This document shows, in pieces, positions 1 to 9,510 of a DNA stretch of 64,000 nt. How positions within the stretch are numbered: position 1 is the stretch's first letter; each line of letters starts with the position of its first letter. The stretch covers positions 81,838,713 through 81,902,712 of the forward strand of contig CM044310.1 of the NCBI GenBank assembly GCA_024291935.2. The letters are read 5' to 3'. Under the pieces are notes generated by a model. The model had not been told where the DNA came from and ran no database searches. It saw only the letters and a program-made list of their open reading frames with translations. A program made the position numbers and the translations under genes. The DNA is from Okapia johnstoni. Its lineage: Eukaryota; Chordata; Mammalia; Artiodactyla; Giraffidae.

Positions 1-619
1 TGAGGAGGCCACAGTGGGTGTCCAGGAGAGAGGTGCTGGAGGCCTTTGTCTGGGAAGTGGTGGGTGGACAGATGGACTGATGTAGGTTGCATATAACTCA
101 GTCAACGGCAGGGTGATCAATATTTCCAACCAATGCTCTTTCTGTGCATTCAACAAACATTATCCTAGTGCATTCCAATACTGTCTTGCCTATTCCATGC
201 AGTCATAATTTATTCAAAACCTACTGTGTGCAGGGCTTGGCATTACACCGAACTGAAAGGAGGTGGCAGAGGAAGCAGCAGTCTCTTCCACCCCCACCTG
301 CCAGCAGAAACCAGAGAAGCAGAGACCTGAGTCCAGGGTGGCTATGACTCCTAGCCTCTCCTCTGTCTGCAGCTCTCTCATTACTCAAGCTGAGCTTCCT
401 CCATCTGTTGCACCACAGGGCTCCCCCAAACCATGACCACCGCTGCCTCCAGAAGTCTCTCCAATCAGTGGTTCATGGTCCCTCTGCCCCTCAACCCAGC
501 AAGGATGCTGCAGGACACACTGCTTCCTCTGCGGCCCCCAGGCCTCCATCTACCATCTTGGCAGCGGCTTAGGAGGGGCCTAAGGGTCTCCTTCCTCTTG
601 GGCAGATCCTCTTGGATCA
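1..619. other. Unique intergenic sequence with a short L2-like scrap
   Basis: No gene recognised. Positions about 205-260 read like an antisense L2 tail (a ...CCTACTGTGTGCAGGGC... type core). The open frames here have no recognisable protein character. Confidence 0.4.
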
Positions 620-621
620 AT

Positions 622-745
622 ACTTTTTTTCTTTCTGCCTTCACCTGGAGGCTTGCAGGATCTTTAGTTCCCTGACCAGGGATCGAACCTGTGCCCCCAG
701 CAGTGGAAGTGCAGAGTCTTAACCACCAGACTACCTGGGAAGTCT
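622..745 (-). repeat. CHR-type tRNA SINE, antisense, short form
   Basis: Reverse complement shows a tRNA-Glu-like head with the phrase 'ACTTCC.. GGTGGT', a B-box like GGTTCGATCCC and the 'CTGGTCAGGGAACTAAA' segment, followed by an A-rich tail (T-run at 622-630). Known ruminant/cetacean pol III retroposon family. Confidence 0.75.
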
Positions 746-788
746 CTGAGCACTTTTATTTATTTTTTTATTATATAGTAATACGTAA

Positions 789-1142
789 TAGGGGCTTCCC
801 TGTGGCTCAGCTGGTAAAGAATCCACCTGCAATGTTGGAGATCTGGGTTCAATCCCTGGGTTGGGAAGATCCCCTGGAGAAGGGAAAGGCTACCAATATT
901 TTGGCCACCTGATGCAAAGCACTGACTCTTTGGGAAAGACCCTGATGCTGGGAAAGTTGAAGGCAGGAGGAGAAGGGAGCGACAGAGGATGAGATTGTTG
1001 AATGGCATCACTGACTCAATGGACATGAGTTTGAGCCAGCTCCAGGAGTTGGTGAAAGACAAGAAAGCCTGGCGTGCTGCAGTCCATGGGGCGGCAAAGA
1101 GTCACACACGACTGAGCGACTGAACTGAACTTAACTGAACTG
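789..1142 (+). mobile_element. Chimeric element: tRNA-SINE head fused to BovB 3' tail
   Basis: The first ~105 bp are a Bov-tA-type tRNA-Glu head (GGGGCTTCCCTGTGGCTCAG..., B-box GGTTCAATCCC). From about 895 the sequence becomes the sense 3' end of BovB (TTTTGGCCACCTGATGC... to GACTGAACTGAAC). The join falls in a short stretch that both parents share (CCAATATTTTGGCC at about 893-906). Imperfect flanking repeats, AATACGTAA (780-788) and AATACATAA (1143-1151), suggest that the fusion was inserted as one unit. Confidence 0.7.
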
Positions 1143-1151
1143 AATACATAA

Positions 1152-1476
1152 GATTATTTTTAAAACTTTTTATTTTGTATTACCGATAAACAAACAATGT
1201 GATAGCTTCAGGTGAACAGCAAAGGGACTCAGCCATACATATACATGTATCCATTCTGCCCCAAACTCCCACTGGAGTGGGGTGCCATTGCCTTCTCCAC
1301 CCTCCTACCCAGGCTGCCACATAACGTTGAGCAGAGTCCCATGTGTATATAGCAGGTCTTTGTTGGTCATCCATTTTAAATACAGCAGTGTGTACATGTC
1401 CATCCGAGTCTCCTTAACTGTCTTCCCCCTGACCTTCCCCCCAACTCCCAGCAACCATAAGTTCATTCTCTAAGTC
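1152..1476 (-). mobile_element. 5'-truncated ruminant L1, 3' end, antisense
   Basis: Antisense copy of the L1 3' UTR found throughout artiodactyls (opens with the antisense tail, AACTTTTTATTTTGTATT, then GTGAACAGCAAAGGGACTCAGCC). Interrupted at 1271-1298 by a 28-bp piece of Bov-A SINE that is absent from the related copy at 24.9 kb. Confidence 0.85.
1271..1298 (-). repeat. 28-bp Bov-A fragment inside L1
   Basis: Exact Bov-A wording in antisense (ACTGGAGTGGGGTGCC then ATTGCCTTCTCC), corresponding to the first bases of a Bov-A monomer. It is spliced into the L1 3' UTR between AAACTCCC and ACCCTCC with no SINE tail. Confidence 0.7.
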
Positions 1477-2095
1477 TGCCTGAGTACTTTTAATAAAACA
1501 AGAACAGTAGGTCTTGTGGAACTTCCCTTAGAGACTTGTCAGAGACTTATCAGAGAGGCAGCAGGCGAACCCAGCCCCAGTTCCTTCCAGATTGTAGTCC
1601 CTGTATCTGTAATAACAGCAGCACCCCATCGATTGCATGTAGTCTAGCTACCCACTTAACTTTCACAGCTCTGCCCCCATTTTACAGATGGGGAAGTCAA
1701 GACCTGGATTCTCACAACCACCTGTTACACGAGACCTGGGCTTACGCTGCCCCCATGTGGACAGCCAGTTCTCTGAGTTTGACCACCAACAGCCCCTCCT
1801 GGGGCGTTGTTCCAGACTCTGATTCCAGGAGAGGATTCTGACTCTCTGGATTCCATCTCCCTTTCCACACACCTCCCCACCACAGTGTGACGGGCAGAGC
1901 CCATGTGTGAGTCATTCCACACACATCTGTGAAACAACGCCCTGCAGTCCAGTCACAAACACAGCTTCGCAATCCATCTAGAATTCCACCACTTCCCACC
2001 TCGTTGTCCCCTGGCCCGGCTGCCATCACTCTCACACGAATTATGGCTGTGCCTCCCACGTGTCTCCCAGCTTCTGCCCTTGACCTGTACTGTCT
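1477..2095. other. Unique sequence with a MIR fragment
   Basis: About 1640-1712 resembles antisense MIR (CCATTTTACAGATGGGGAAG core). The rest is pyrimidine-rich unique DNA. Open frames on both strands overlap heavily and resemble no protein I know. Confidence 0.45.
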
Positions 2096-2099
2096 AGAG

Positions 2100-2400
2100 C
2101 AGTGCTCTCCAGTAGAAACAGAATATGAGCCATGTATGGAATTTTACCTTTTCTAGTAGCCACAGTCTAAAAAGTGAAATGGAATACATTGTAATAATAC
2201 ATATTGTAGGCTAATGTATTCAAAATATTACTGCTTCAACTTATAATCAATGTCTTCAAATAGTTAATGAGACAGTTTCTCTCTTGCATGGTTAGTCTTC
2301 ACCGTCCAGTGTGTACGCACATACATAGCAGAATCAGATGGACCACGTGTCAAGCACTTGACAGCCTTGTGTGCAGTAGCTTCAATGGTGGACAGCAGTG
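2100..2400. mobile_element. hAT-type (Charlie-like) non-autonomous DNA transposon
   Basis: Ends CAGTGCTCTCC and GGACAGCAGTG form imperfect terminal inverted repeats. The interior has the family's 'TAGTAGCCACA' and AT-rich centre. No transposase. I do not assert a subfamily name, and an 8-bp TSD is not clear. Confidence 0.6.
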
Positions 2401-2444
2401 CTAATCGCAACACAGCAGCCAGGGCAGTCCTTTAAAAAGTAAGC

Positions 2445-2751
2445 CAATGCAGGGACTCCCTGGTGGTCCAGTGCTTAAGAGTCCACCTGCCAGTGCAGGG
2501 GACATGGGTTTGATCCCTGGCCTGGGAAGATCCCACATGGCCACGGAACAACTAAGCCTGTGTACCGCAACTACTGAGCCCACTAGAACCTGTGCTCCCA
2601 CATCAAGAGAAGCCACTGCAATGGGAAGGCCGCACACCTCAACTAGAGGGTAGTCCCCACGCACTGCAACTAGAGAAAGGCTGTGCACAGCAATGAAAAT
2701 CCAGTGTGCCAAAACAAATAAATAAATATTAATTAATTTAAACATTTTTGA
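2445..2751 (+). repeat. CHR-type SINE, full length
   Basis: tRNA-Glu-like head (GGGACTCCCTGGTGGTCCAG), B-box GGTTTGATCCC, then the CHR body (CAACTACTGAGCC, AAGAGAAGCCAC) and an AAATAAATAAA tail. Flanked by an 11-bp TSD, AAAAAGTAAGC, at 2434-2444 and 2752-2762. Confidence 0.92.
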
Positions 2752-2764
2752 AAAAAGTAAGCAC

Positions 2765-3216
2765 ACATCACTCCTCTGTTTGCAACCGCATAATGGCTCC
2801 CACTTCTTTCAGAGTCAACTCAATGTCCTTAGAAGGGTGAGCAGGCCTGCACAGAGCCCCTTCCTCCCGGGCATCCCCCAGGGCCCTTGAACATTCTTTT
2901 TTTCTTCTACCTGGAACACTTCCACCCAGACAGCCACATGGCTTGCTTCCCAGCCTCCTTCAAATCTTTGCTCAAATGTCACAGTCTCAAGGAGGCCTGC
3001 CCCCACCCTCTCCTTCCTGTCTCATCCCCAAATTAGTTTTTCTCCAAAGCACTTCTTACCTTCTAATATACTGTATAGTGTTCTTATTTATTGTGTTCAT
3101 TATCTCTGTCTCCCTTGTTAAAAATGTCAGCTCAAGTTGGGGAGGAATGCTTATCTGTTTTGCTCACAGACCTATGTGCCTAGAGCCTGGCACCTGGCAG
3201 GCACACAGCTAATAGT
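2765..3216 (+). mobile_element. L2 LINE 3' end
   Basis: Matches the L2 3' region in sense: a remnant of the terminal coding part (TTTGCTCAAATGTCAC..AAGGAGGCCTGCCC), then the tail (GCTTATCTGTTTTGCTCACAG..GCCTGGCACCTGGCAGGCACACA). Strongly mutated and non-coding. Confidence 0.7.
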
Positions 3217-3220
3217 GTTT

Positions 3221-3280
3221 GGTTGGATGGGTGGATGGGTGGATGGGTAGATGGGTGGATGGGTGGATGGATGGATGGAT
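3221..3280 (+). repeat. (GGAT/GGGT)n microsatellite
   Basis: About 15 units of GGAT and GGGT variants directly abut the 3' end of the L2 copy, as expected for expansion of an L2 tail. Confidence 0.95.
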
Positions 3281-3950
3281 ACAGATCAGTTACACAGCAG
3301 GCAGCTGGAGCCCTGCATGCCGGGAGAACTGGGCAGCCTCTTGCTTCGTCTCGCTGCAGCAGGCCCTCTGGTTCTGCTAGGTGCAGTGGCCACCTTTCCT
3401 GGAGGGTCCCAGATGCAACGAGAGGGGCCACAAGAGTGGGATGCTGCTTGGGCCACCCTCTGGAAGTTTGTTTCCTCAGGCCATTTTCTCGTGGTCTGGG
3501 AGGTTTTAAAATAGTCATGATTTAAAAGCAGAAAATCTCCCAGTCTGCTCAATTAATGCTCACAGTTCATTGTTTGTAATTGCACATAAAATTTTATAAC
3601 GGGAAATTACAAGAACTCTCTTTGAAGACTTCCCCTAAGGAACGGATTTGGGAAGAAAAATCCCATTTCTGCTTTCAAGGGATAGGTCCTATTAGCAGAG
3701 CTCTGAAACCTCCCCAAGAGATGAGCTTATGGGGACAGAAGGGAGGTACAGAAAGAGCAGGAGCCTTGGGGTCGGATCCGGCTCTATGGCTGAAACTGCA
3801 GCCTGCAGGACTAAGAACTCCACACAGTCATCCTCAGCTCAGCCCCGCGGGCTACAAAGGAAGGTGCTCATTTTCTAGAACAGAAAACTGAGGCTTAGAG
3901 GGATCCTGACCTGCACCCCCCCAGAGAGGCCATGCAGCTTTTGCCTCCCA
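3281..3950. other. Unique sequence, no gene seen
   Basis: GC-moderate unique DNA. A weak MIR-like stretch (ACAGAAAACTGAGGCTTAGAGG) lies near 3882-3904. The several overlapping open frames on both strands in 3180-3550 run through the microsatellite and are not credible genes. Confidence 0.4.
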
Positions 3951-3951
3951 C

Positions 3952-4165
3952 CCACCAGGTGGCGCTAGTGATAAAGAATTTGCCTGCCAATTCAGGAGAC
4001 TTAAGGGATTTGGGTTCAATCCCTGGGTCAGAAGATCCCCTGTAGAAGGAAATGGCAACCCTTTCTAGTCTTCTTGCCTTGAGAATCCTATGGACTGAGG
4101 AGCCTGGTGAGCTATATTCCATGGGGTCACAAAGAGTTGGACACAGCTGAGTGTCTGAGCATAAG
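3952..4165 (+). repeat. Bov-tA SINE
   Basis: tRNA-like head with B-box GGTTCAATCCC and Bov-A body (GGAAATGGCAACCC..CACAAAGAGTTGGACACAGCTGAG). Confidence 0.9.
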
Positions 4166-4468
4166 CACACAATGACCACAATTGCAGACCGCAGAGGGTC
4201 TCCTAATGGCTCTATGCAGAGTCGCAGACATCAGCTGGCAGGAATAAAGACCATTCCATTGTGTAAGGACATCCAATCACTCCCAGACCACCCCTGCAGG
4301 ACGCAGGAATTGACTGTTATTTCTAAACACTGTGATCGTCTTCTGAAAAACGTGATTACATTGTGTGATATTTTTTCAATGAATTAAAAAGTGTTAGCTT
4401 TTTCAATGCAAAAATGTTAAATATGCCACCATTTAAAAACCCTATTTGAGCATTTCTCTACTTGTTTT

Positions 4469-4688
4469 GAGGGCTTCCCAGATGGCTCAGTGGTAAAGAA
4501 CCTGCCTGCCAAGGCAGGAGACATAAGAGACACGGGTTTGATCCCTGGGTCGGGAAAATCCCCTGGAGGAGGGCATGGCAACCTACTCCAGTATTCTTGC
4601 CTGGAGAATCCCATGGACAGAGGGGCCTGGTGGGCTACAGTCCATGGAATGCAAAGAGTCAGACACGACTGAAATGACTTAGCACGTG
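4469..4688 (+). repeat. Bov-tA SINE with TSD
   Basis: Complete tRNA head (GGGCTTCCCAGATGGCTCAG) and Bov-A body. Flanked by an identical 11-bp TSD, CTACTTGTTTT, at 4458-4468 and 4689-4699. Confidence 0.95.
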
Positions 4689-4699
4689 CTACTTGTTTT

Positions 4700-5244
4700 C
4701 GTCTACCTGGAGACTCAAAAATAACAGTGCCTGCATCTCTCTAGACTCGCAGAGGACCCAGGTACAGAGGCCAAGCCCGAGCAGACTTCTGTGTCCTCGG
4801 AGACTTCCTGTGGCCCGGGCCCCACGCTGAGCCTCAGTTTCTCTCACAGCTCTGACATGCTCAGATTCTCATTGCTACCTGATGATGCCCTGGGAGTGAT
4901 GAAAGGGACACCCCAGGGCTCACGTGGAGCCCACCCAGCAGATGACATGCACTTCTGACAGTGACCTCTCCTCCCAGGGTTTTACCAGTCCTGCTCCTGC
5001 ACTGGTGGGCTTACACATCACTCTACATAAGGATGCTCTGGGCCAGCCTGGGTCCAGCAGGCATTTCCACAGTCTCCAAGCAAGCAGCCAGGCCTCACCC
5101 CCCCATCTGACACTTCAGAGGTAGCTGTGCCAGCGCCCCCTCCCCTGCTGCTGTGCCTCCTTCTCAGAGAACCCTCTTCCCAACACCTCTCCTCGCGAAA
5201 GGCTCCTCTGGATCAGACATCTGGATGTGCCACTTTTCACTCAT
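4700..5244. other. Unique sequence, no gene seen
   Basis: No repeat or coding pattern recognised. CT-rich around 5090-5170. Confidence 0.4.
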
Positions 5245-5345
5245 TCTTTAAATAACTATTGAGCACCTACTAAACGCAGGCTATGAAGCTACAGCAGTGA
5301 ACAGATTAGGTCTCTACCCTCGTGGAGCTTAACTTCTGGGGTGAT
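5245..5345 (-). mobile_element. L2 tail, antisense
   Basis: Reads ATTGAGCACCTACTAAACGC...GAAGCTACAGCAGTGAACAG...CTCGTGGAGCTTAAC, the antisense wording of the ancient L2 tail. Confidence 0.6.
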
Positions 5346-5643
5346 ACACACAAAACCAACATAAGCAAACAAGCTGATTCTAGAGGGCCATGAGCACTAT
5401 GAAAACATGGGCCTGCAGGTCTTTGCAGGGAAATCAGTGGTGATGACCAACCTACTATACCCCTTCCCATCACTGCCCTCTATAAAGAGGCATTCCTGTC
5501 AAAAAAACAAAAACAAAAAACAAGTGCCCTTTCCCTCTTGAAATCTGTTCTCTGCCCTTCTAACTTACCCTCTTCATTAGTCACAAGAAGAGATATTTCA
5601 CTTTCCCATTAACTCCATTCCTCCATTAATTCCATTCTTAATA
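5346..5643. other. Unique sequence, A-rich spacer
   Basis: An imperfect A-rich run lies at 5501-5521. Nothing else recognised. Confidence 0.4.
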
Positions 5644-5657
5644 AAATGATAGTGCAG

Positions 5658-5777
5658 GCTAAGTTGCTTCGGTTGTGTCCGACTCTGTGCGACCCTATGG
5701 AGAGCAGCCCACGAGGCTCCTCTGTCCACGAGATTCTCCAGGCAAGAATACTGGAGTGGGTTGCCATTTCCTTCTCC
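5658..5777 (-). repeat. Truncated Bov-A/Bov-tA SINE, antisense
   Basis: Only the Bov-A half is present (GTTGCTTCGGTTGTGTCCGAC..GTTGCCATTTCCTTCTCC). A 14-bp TSD, AAATGATAGTGCAG, at 5644-5657 and 5778-5791 shows that it inserted in this truncated form. Confidence 0.93.
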
Positions 5778-5889
5778 AAATGATAGTGCAGACCCTATAA
5801 TAAATGGCCACTGACATTGGCTTCAGGCCAGAGAGGTAAAAGGGAACAGTAGGGTCTGGAGCAAATTAGGGCATCTGCCTCTGTCTCGG

Positions 5890-6152
5890 AGAAGGCAATG
5901 GCACCCCACTCCAGTACTCTTGCCTGGAGAATCCCATGGACGGAGGAGCCTGGCAGGCTTCAGTCCATGGGGTCGCTAAGAGTCGGACACAACTGAGTGA
6001 CTTCAATTTTACTTTTCCCTTTCATGCACTGAAGAAGGAAATGGCAACCCACTCCAGTATTCTTGCCTGGAGAATCCCAGGGACGGCGGAGCCTGGTGGG
6101 CTGCCGTCTATGGGGTCGCACAGAGTCAGACACGACTGAAGCGACTTAGCAG
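5890..6152 (+). repeat. Bov-A2 SINE (dimer)
   Basis: Two Bov-A monomers in tandem, each beginning GAAGGCAATGG or GAAGGAAATGG and ending GGACACAACTGAG or GACACGACTGAAG. Flanking repeats CTCTGTCTCGG (5879-5889) and CTCTGTCTTGG (6153-6163) are an 11-bp TSD with one mismatch. Confidence 0.93.
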
Positions 6153-6163
6153 CTCTGTCTTGG

Positions 6164-7009
6164 AGGCCCAGTGGCTGCTTCTTAATTGCAGCTCATTGAT
6201 GCCAGCACAGGGCCATGTAACCAGATGTTATGATCTTCCAGTAGAAGCCAGGCATCCTGAATATACGAGAAATGTCCCAATTTCTCAATGCTGGCAACCA
6301 ATTCAGATGTTTTCCAGTCATTGCTCAGGCCAAGGAGAACACAGGATTGGATCAGTGTGTCACTCAAAGCAAGAAGGGCAGACACATCATTCTAGAGGAC
6401 AGAAAGAAGGGTGAGTTCCATGGAGCCTAGCAGGGAAGACTTAAGCTGGAGACCAAGAGTGAAGACAGAATACGGTTGGTGAGATGGGGTATTGGGAGAT
6501 GGAGACCAGCTGAGCAAAGGCCTGGTAGCCAGACTGTGTGTGTTGTGGCCACGAGGGCCAGCCGGCCATTGGCGCGCCTGGAACAGCCACTGACAGCCCC
6601 AAAGAACTGACTCCAAAGATAATCCCAGGCATCCAAAATGTACTCTGCCAAGCTTTGGCCTTCCCTGGGAAGGTTCTTGGGAGGGTTCCTAAATCTTTAG
6701 GTTTCAGGAGAAAAAGCCTCATAGATTTTTGCTAAATCCTTAGCCAAGCCCCTCCTTCCTCCACCAGAAACCCAGGCAGTCCTTCCCTCTGGTAATCTCC
6801 ATAGCTCACTCATAAATTATGAGCACATTCATTTGCATGTCAGAAGCTGGGCCAAGAAATTAGATAAAATTGATCCGCCACAATTTATTCTCTCTATTTT
6901 TCCAAGAAATGGCCTCCCTCCCATGTTTTATTCATGGAGACACCCAGCTCTCTCTTTTATCTCCAACCCTCAGTAACATTTTCAATTTTCTCAATTTATA
7001 GCTGCAAGA
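6164..7009. other. Unique sequence containing an octamer motif
   Basis: No gene recognised. An exact ATTTGCAT octamer (POU-factor consensus) lies at 6831-6838 within an AT-rich, well-preserved-looking stretch (about 6790-7000) that immediately precedes a CpG-rich patch. Confidence 0.4.
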
Positions 7010-7335
7010 CGCCCTTGGGTCGGGCAGAAGGGAGGCCACCCAGAATGGGCCGCCGTGCTCCGGGCGGCTTGCACAGCGCCGGGGTCGTCTCAGCCAGGCG
7101 GGCGCTCTGAAGCGGGACGGAATGTGGTTCCAGCAAGAAGATCTCGGCCCAGCCTGGGGCTCGGGAGAAAGGCTCCAGGGGGCAGCCGGCAAAGACGGCT
7201 CTGAGCACTAATGAGGGGCCTCTGCTCTGAGGTGAGCCCCGGGGGGAGCCTGGGTCCCGGCTGAACCGGGAGGAGCTTCCAGCAGCTGCTCTTGCCTGGG
7301 AGAGGTAGGGCCACCTTCGGCCTGACACAGGGGTC
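7010..7335. promoter_or_regulatory. CpG-rich patch, possible small CpG island
   Basis: By eye this ~330 bp is GC-rich and carries roughly 20 CpGs, whereas neighbouring DNA has very few. That is near the usual CpG-island thresholds. No repeat explains it. Several minus-strand frames stay open across it only because of base composition. I infer a possible promoter or enhancer; no TATA box, exon or transcript evidence is visible. Confidence 0.4.
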
Positions 7336-7571
7336 GTCTGTTGGGGAGAGAGACATGCCTGCCTCTGTCAGTTCCCCCACCCCTCCCTTTGCTTCCACAA
7401 GCAAAGGGAGACGCTGTCTCAAACAAAGGAGAAGTTGAAAGAGGATATTTTCACATCTTCCGTCTCTCCTTTAGAGCACAGGAATTCTGGGAAGCCTGTG
7501 GATTTGGTTGGGCTTTTTATTTCAGAGCCATTTTTGTCCCTCAGAGGCACAAGTTCAAGGGAGTTCACATC

Positions 7572-7674
7572 CTCCTCCAGGGGATCTTCCGGACCCAGGG
7601 ATCTAACCAGTGTCTCTTAGGTCTCCTGCATTGGCAGGTGGGTTCTTTAGCACTAGTGCCACCTGGGAAGCCCA
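7572..7674 (-). repeat. Truncated Bov-tA, antisense (tRNA half)
   Basis: Antisense tRNA-like head (GGCAGGTGGGTTCTTTAGCACTAG..CACCTGGGAAGCC). A 10-bp TSD, AGTTCACATC, at 7562-7571 and 7675-7684. Confidence 0.9.
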
Positions 7675-7684
7675 AGTTCACATC

Positions 7685-8059
7685 TACCGGGGTGGTTTCC
7701 ATGGTGTCTGCTTGCTGTCCACACAGAGCCATCTGAAACCTGTCCAGCGACCCACCTGGGTCTTCCTAAGCAGAGGTGGTTAACTCACATGCTGCTATGG
7801 CCATGCAGGTATCTTGAGTGGTGTGAGGCAACAGAGCTTGGTGGGGACTGGAATAAACAGGAGAAGGGTTCTTTCTAGAGAGCAGTTGCTTCTCTAACCA
7901 GCTGTTTCCACAATGATCTAAAACAGGTCTGGTGTTGTCAGAGCTTCAGATGCTCTAAGAGACTCCAAAATTCCAGATCATATGTGAATTCTCCATTCAA
8001 CAATAACATTTTTTTTTTAACACTCTGTTGCCAAAACAACTTATAACTATGAGACCATC
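7685..8059. other. Unique sequence, no gene seen
   Basis: No repeat or coding pattern recognised. Confidence 0.4.
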
Positions 8060-8170
8060 CACTCTAGACTGCTGGCTCCTGAGGGATAAGGACCATGTCT
8101 TATTTATCTCTTTTATGGTTCAGCCCAGCCCCATGCCAGGCATACTCTAGCTGCCCAATAAATGTGTTGA
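8060..8170 (+). mobile_element. L2 tail, sense
   Basis: CTAGACTGCTGGCTCCTGAGG..GGACCATGTCTTATTTATC..ATGCCAGGCA..CCCAATAAATGTG matches the L2 3' terminus. Confidence 0.65.
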
Positions 8171-8199
8171 CCTAAGATGTAGATTGAATTTCTTGTGGC

Positions 8200-8912
8200 A
8201 GAAGCTACCCTTTACTTTCTCCAACATCCACTCTTCCTTTCCTCTTTAAATTCATCAAACCTTCATTTTTTAGCTGATTGTATTGTTCCCTGGCTTAAAA
8301 GACACAATTCTCAGCTCCCCTTGCAGCCAGAGATTATGTTCCAATGAGAAGTAACTATTGAGTGGAACTTCTGGGAAGGAGATTTAAAAGGAACTGACAA
8401 AGTTGAGAGGAGCTCTTTTTTGTTCTTCTGCATTTTTACCTTTCTGTAATCCTAATCACGATGGCTGGAACCCTGGCAGCCATCTTGGGCCATGTTCTTG
8501 AGGCTAGAAGCCAATGCTGACGTTGATGGGGCACAAAAGAGAAGGAGCTTGGGATCAGTGATGGTGAAAGAGCTGCTTGCTGCTGCTGCTGCTCAGTTGC
8601 TTCAGTTGTGCTCAACTTTGTTTGACCCTATGGACTGTAGCCTGCCAGGCTCCTCTGTCCATGGGATCTCCAGGCAAGAATACTGGAGTGGGTTGCCATG
8701 CCTTCCTCCAGGGAATCTTCCCAACCCAGGGATCAAACGCAGATCTCCTCCATTGCAGGCAGATTCTTTATCGCTGAGCCACCAGGGAAGCCCGATAGAG
8801 CTGCTTACCCCGGGGCTAACTACATTTAGACTTGTTTTACAAGACAGAAATGAGCTTTATCTCCCTTAAGCCACTGTTATTTTGAAGTTTTCTATTATAT
8901 ACATCTGAACCT
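8200..8912 (+). mobile_element. Old LTR-like retroelement, split by a Bov-tA
   Basis: Phrases typical of MaLR/ERVL-age LTR relics occur (GCAGCCATCTTGGGCCATG; AAGACAGAAATGAGC..TTAAGCCACTGTTATTTTG). The Bov-tA at 8579-8796 interrupts it. No internal genes are attached, and I do not assign a subfamily. Confidence 0.45.
8579..8796 (-). repeat. Bov-tA SINE, antisense, with (TGC)n start
   Basis: Antisense Bov-A then tRNA head ending CACCAGGGAAGCC. The antisense copy begins with TGCTGCTGCTGCT, the common variable tail of this family. A 10-bp TSD, AGAGCTGCTT, at 8569-8578 and 8797-8806. Confidence 0.93.
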
Positions 8913-9204
8913 AATCCTAGTTTATGTACCCTCGTTCAAGTCTTGACTGTTCAGCACCATATATATCATTCTTCTTCTGGGAAAGAAGGAGAGAATCTAA
9001 TTCATTAAATTTACACTTCCCAAGTAAATCCATGGAATGGACTGAAGGGAAGGAAACTAAGAATGGTTTGTCTGGGATCCTTCTGGGTTCTTTGTTCACA
9101 GGAGGTCCAAGGAAGCAACTGTCTTTGGTGGGAATGCTATGGTGATCTTGACTGACTATTAACCAACCATGTGTGGTTTAGGTACATACCTACATGTGGA
9201 CAGT
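8913..9204. other. Unique sequence, no gene seen
   Basis: Overlapping frames on both strands (about 60-70 codons) show no family resemblance. Confidence 0.4.
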
Positions 9205-9206
9205 GG

Positions 9207-9332
9207 AGAAGGAAATGAAACTCACTCCAGTATTCTTTCCTGTTGAATTCCATGGACAGAGGAGCCTGGTCGGCTACAGTCCATGGAGTCACAATGAGTT
9301 GGACACAGCTGAGTGACTAACACTACTACACT
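9207..9332 (+). repeat. Bov-A monomer fragment
   Basis: GGAGAAGGAAATGAAACTCAC..CACAATGAGTTGGACACAGCTGAGTGAC matches the Bov-A half only. Confidence 0.8.
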
Positions 9333-9510
9333 ACATGCGGGCAGTGGGAGAGACCAAATGGCCCTGGATGGTCCAGATTTGATAAGAATGGAAGGACAAT
9401 TGTTGAAGGAAAATGTCTTCATATGTGGTATTCCCCAAAGCCTAGGACAGAAGCCATTGCATGTGACCCTTTCCCCAATGGGATAATCAGTATCTGCAGA
9501 GGAAACTGGC
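9333..9510. other. Ambiguous spacer at the BovB 5' side
   Basis: It is unclear whether this is flank or the diverged 5' UTR of the BovB that follows. No convincing 5' TSD was found. Confidence 0.3.

Noticed and set aside
3221..3280. Regular short repeats resembling an array
   Set aside because: Simple tetranucleotide microsatellite attached to an L2 tail; no spacers, so not a CRISPR-like structure.
7341..7736. 131-codon plus-strand open frame near the CpG patch
   Set aside because: Its second half is a translated Bov-tA fragment. The CpG patch alone does not make it a gene.
8200..8912. Possible endogenous retrovirus
   Set aside because: Only LTR-like text is present; no gag, pol or env-like coding remnant on either side.
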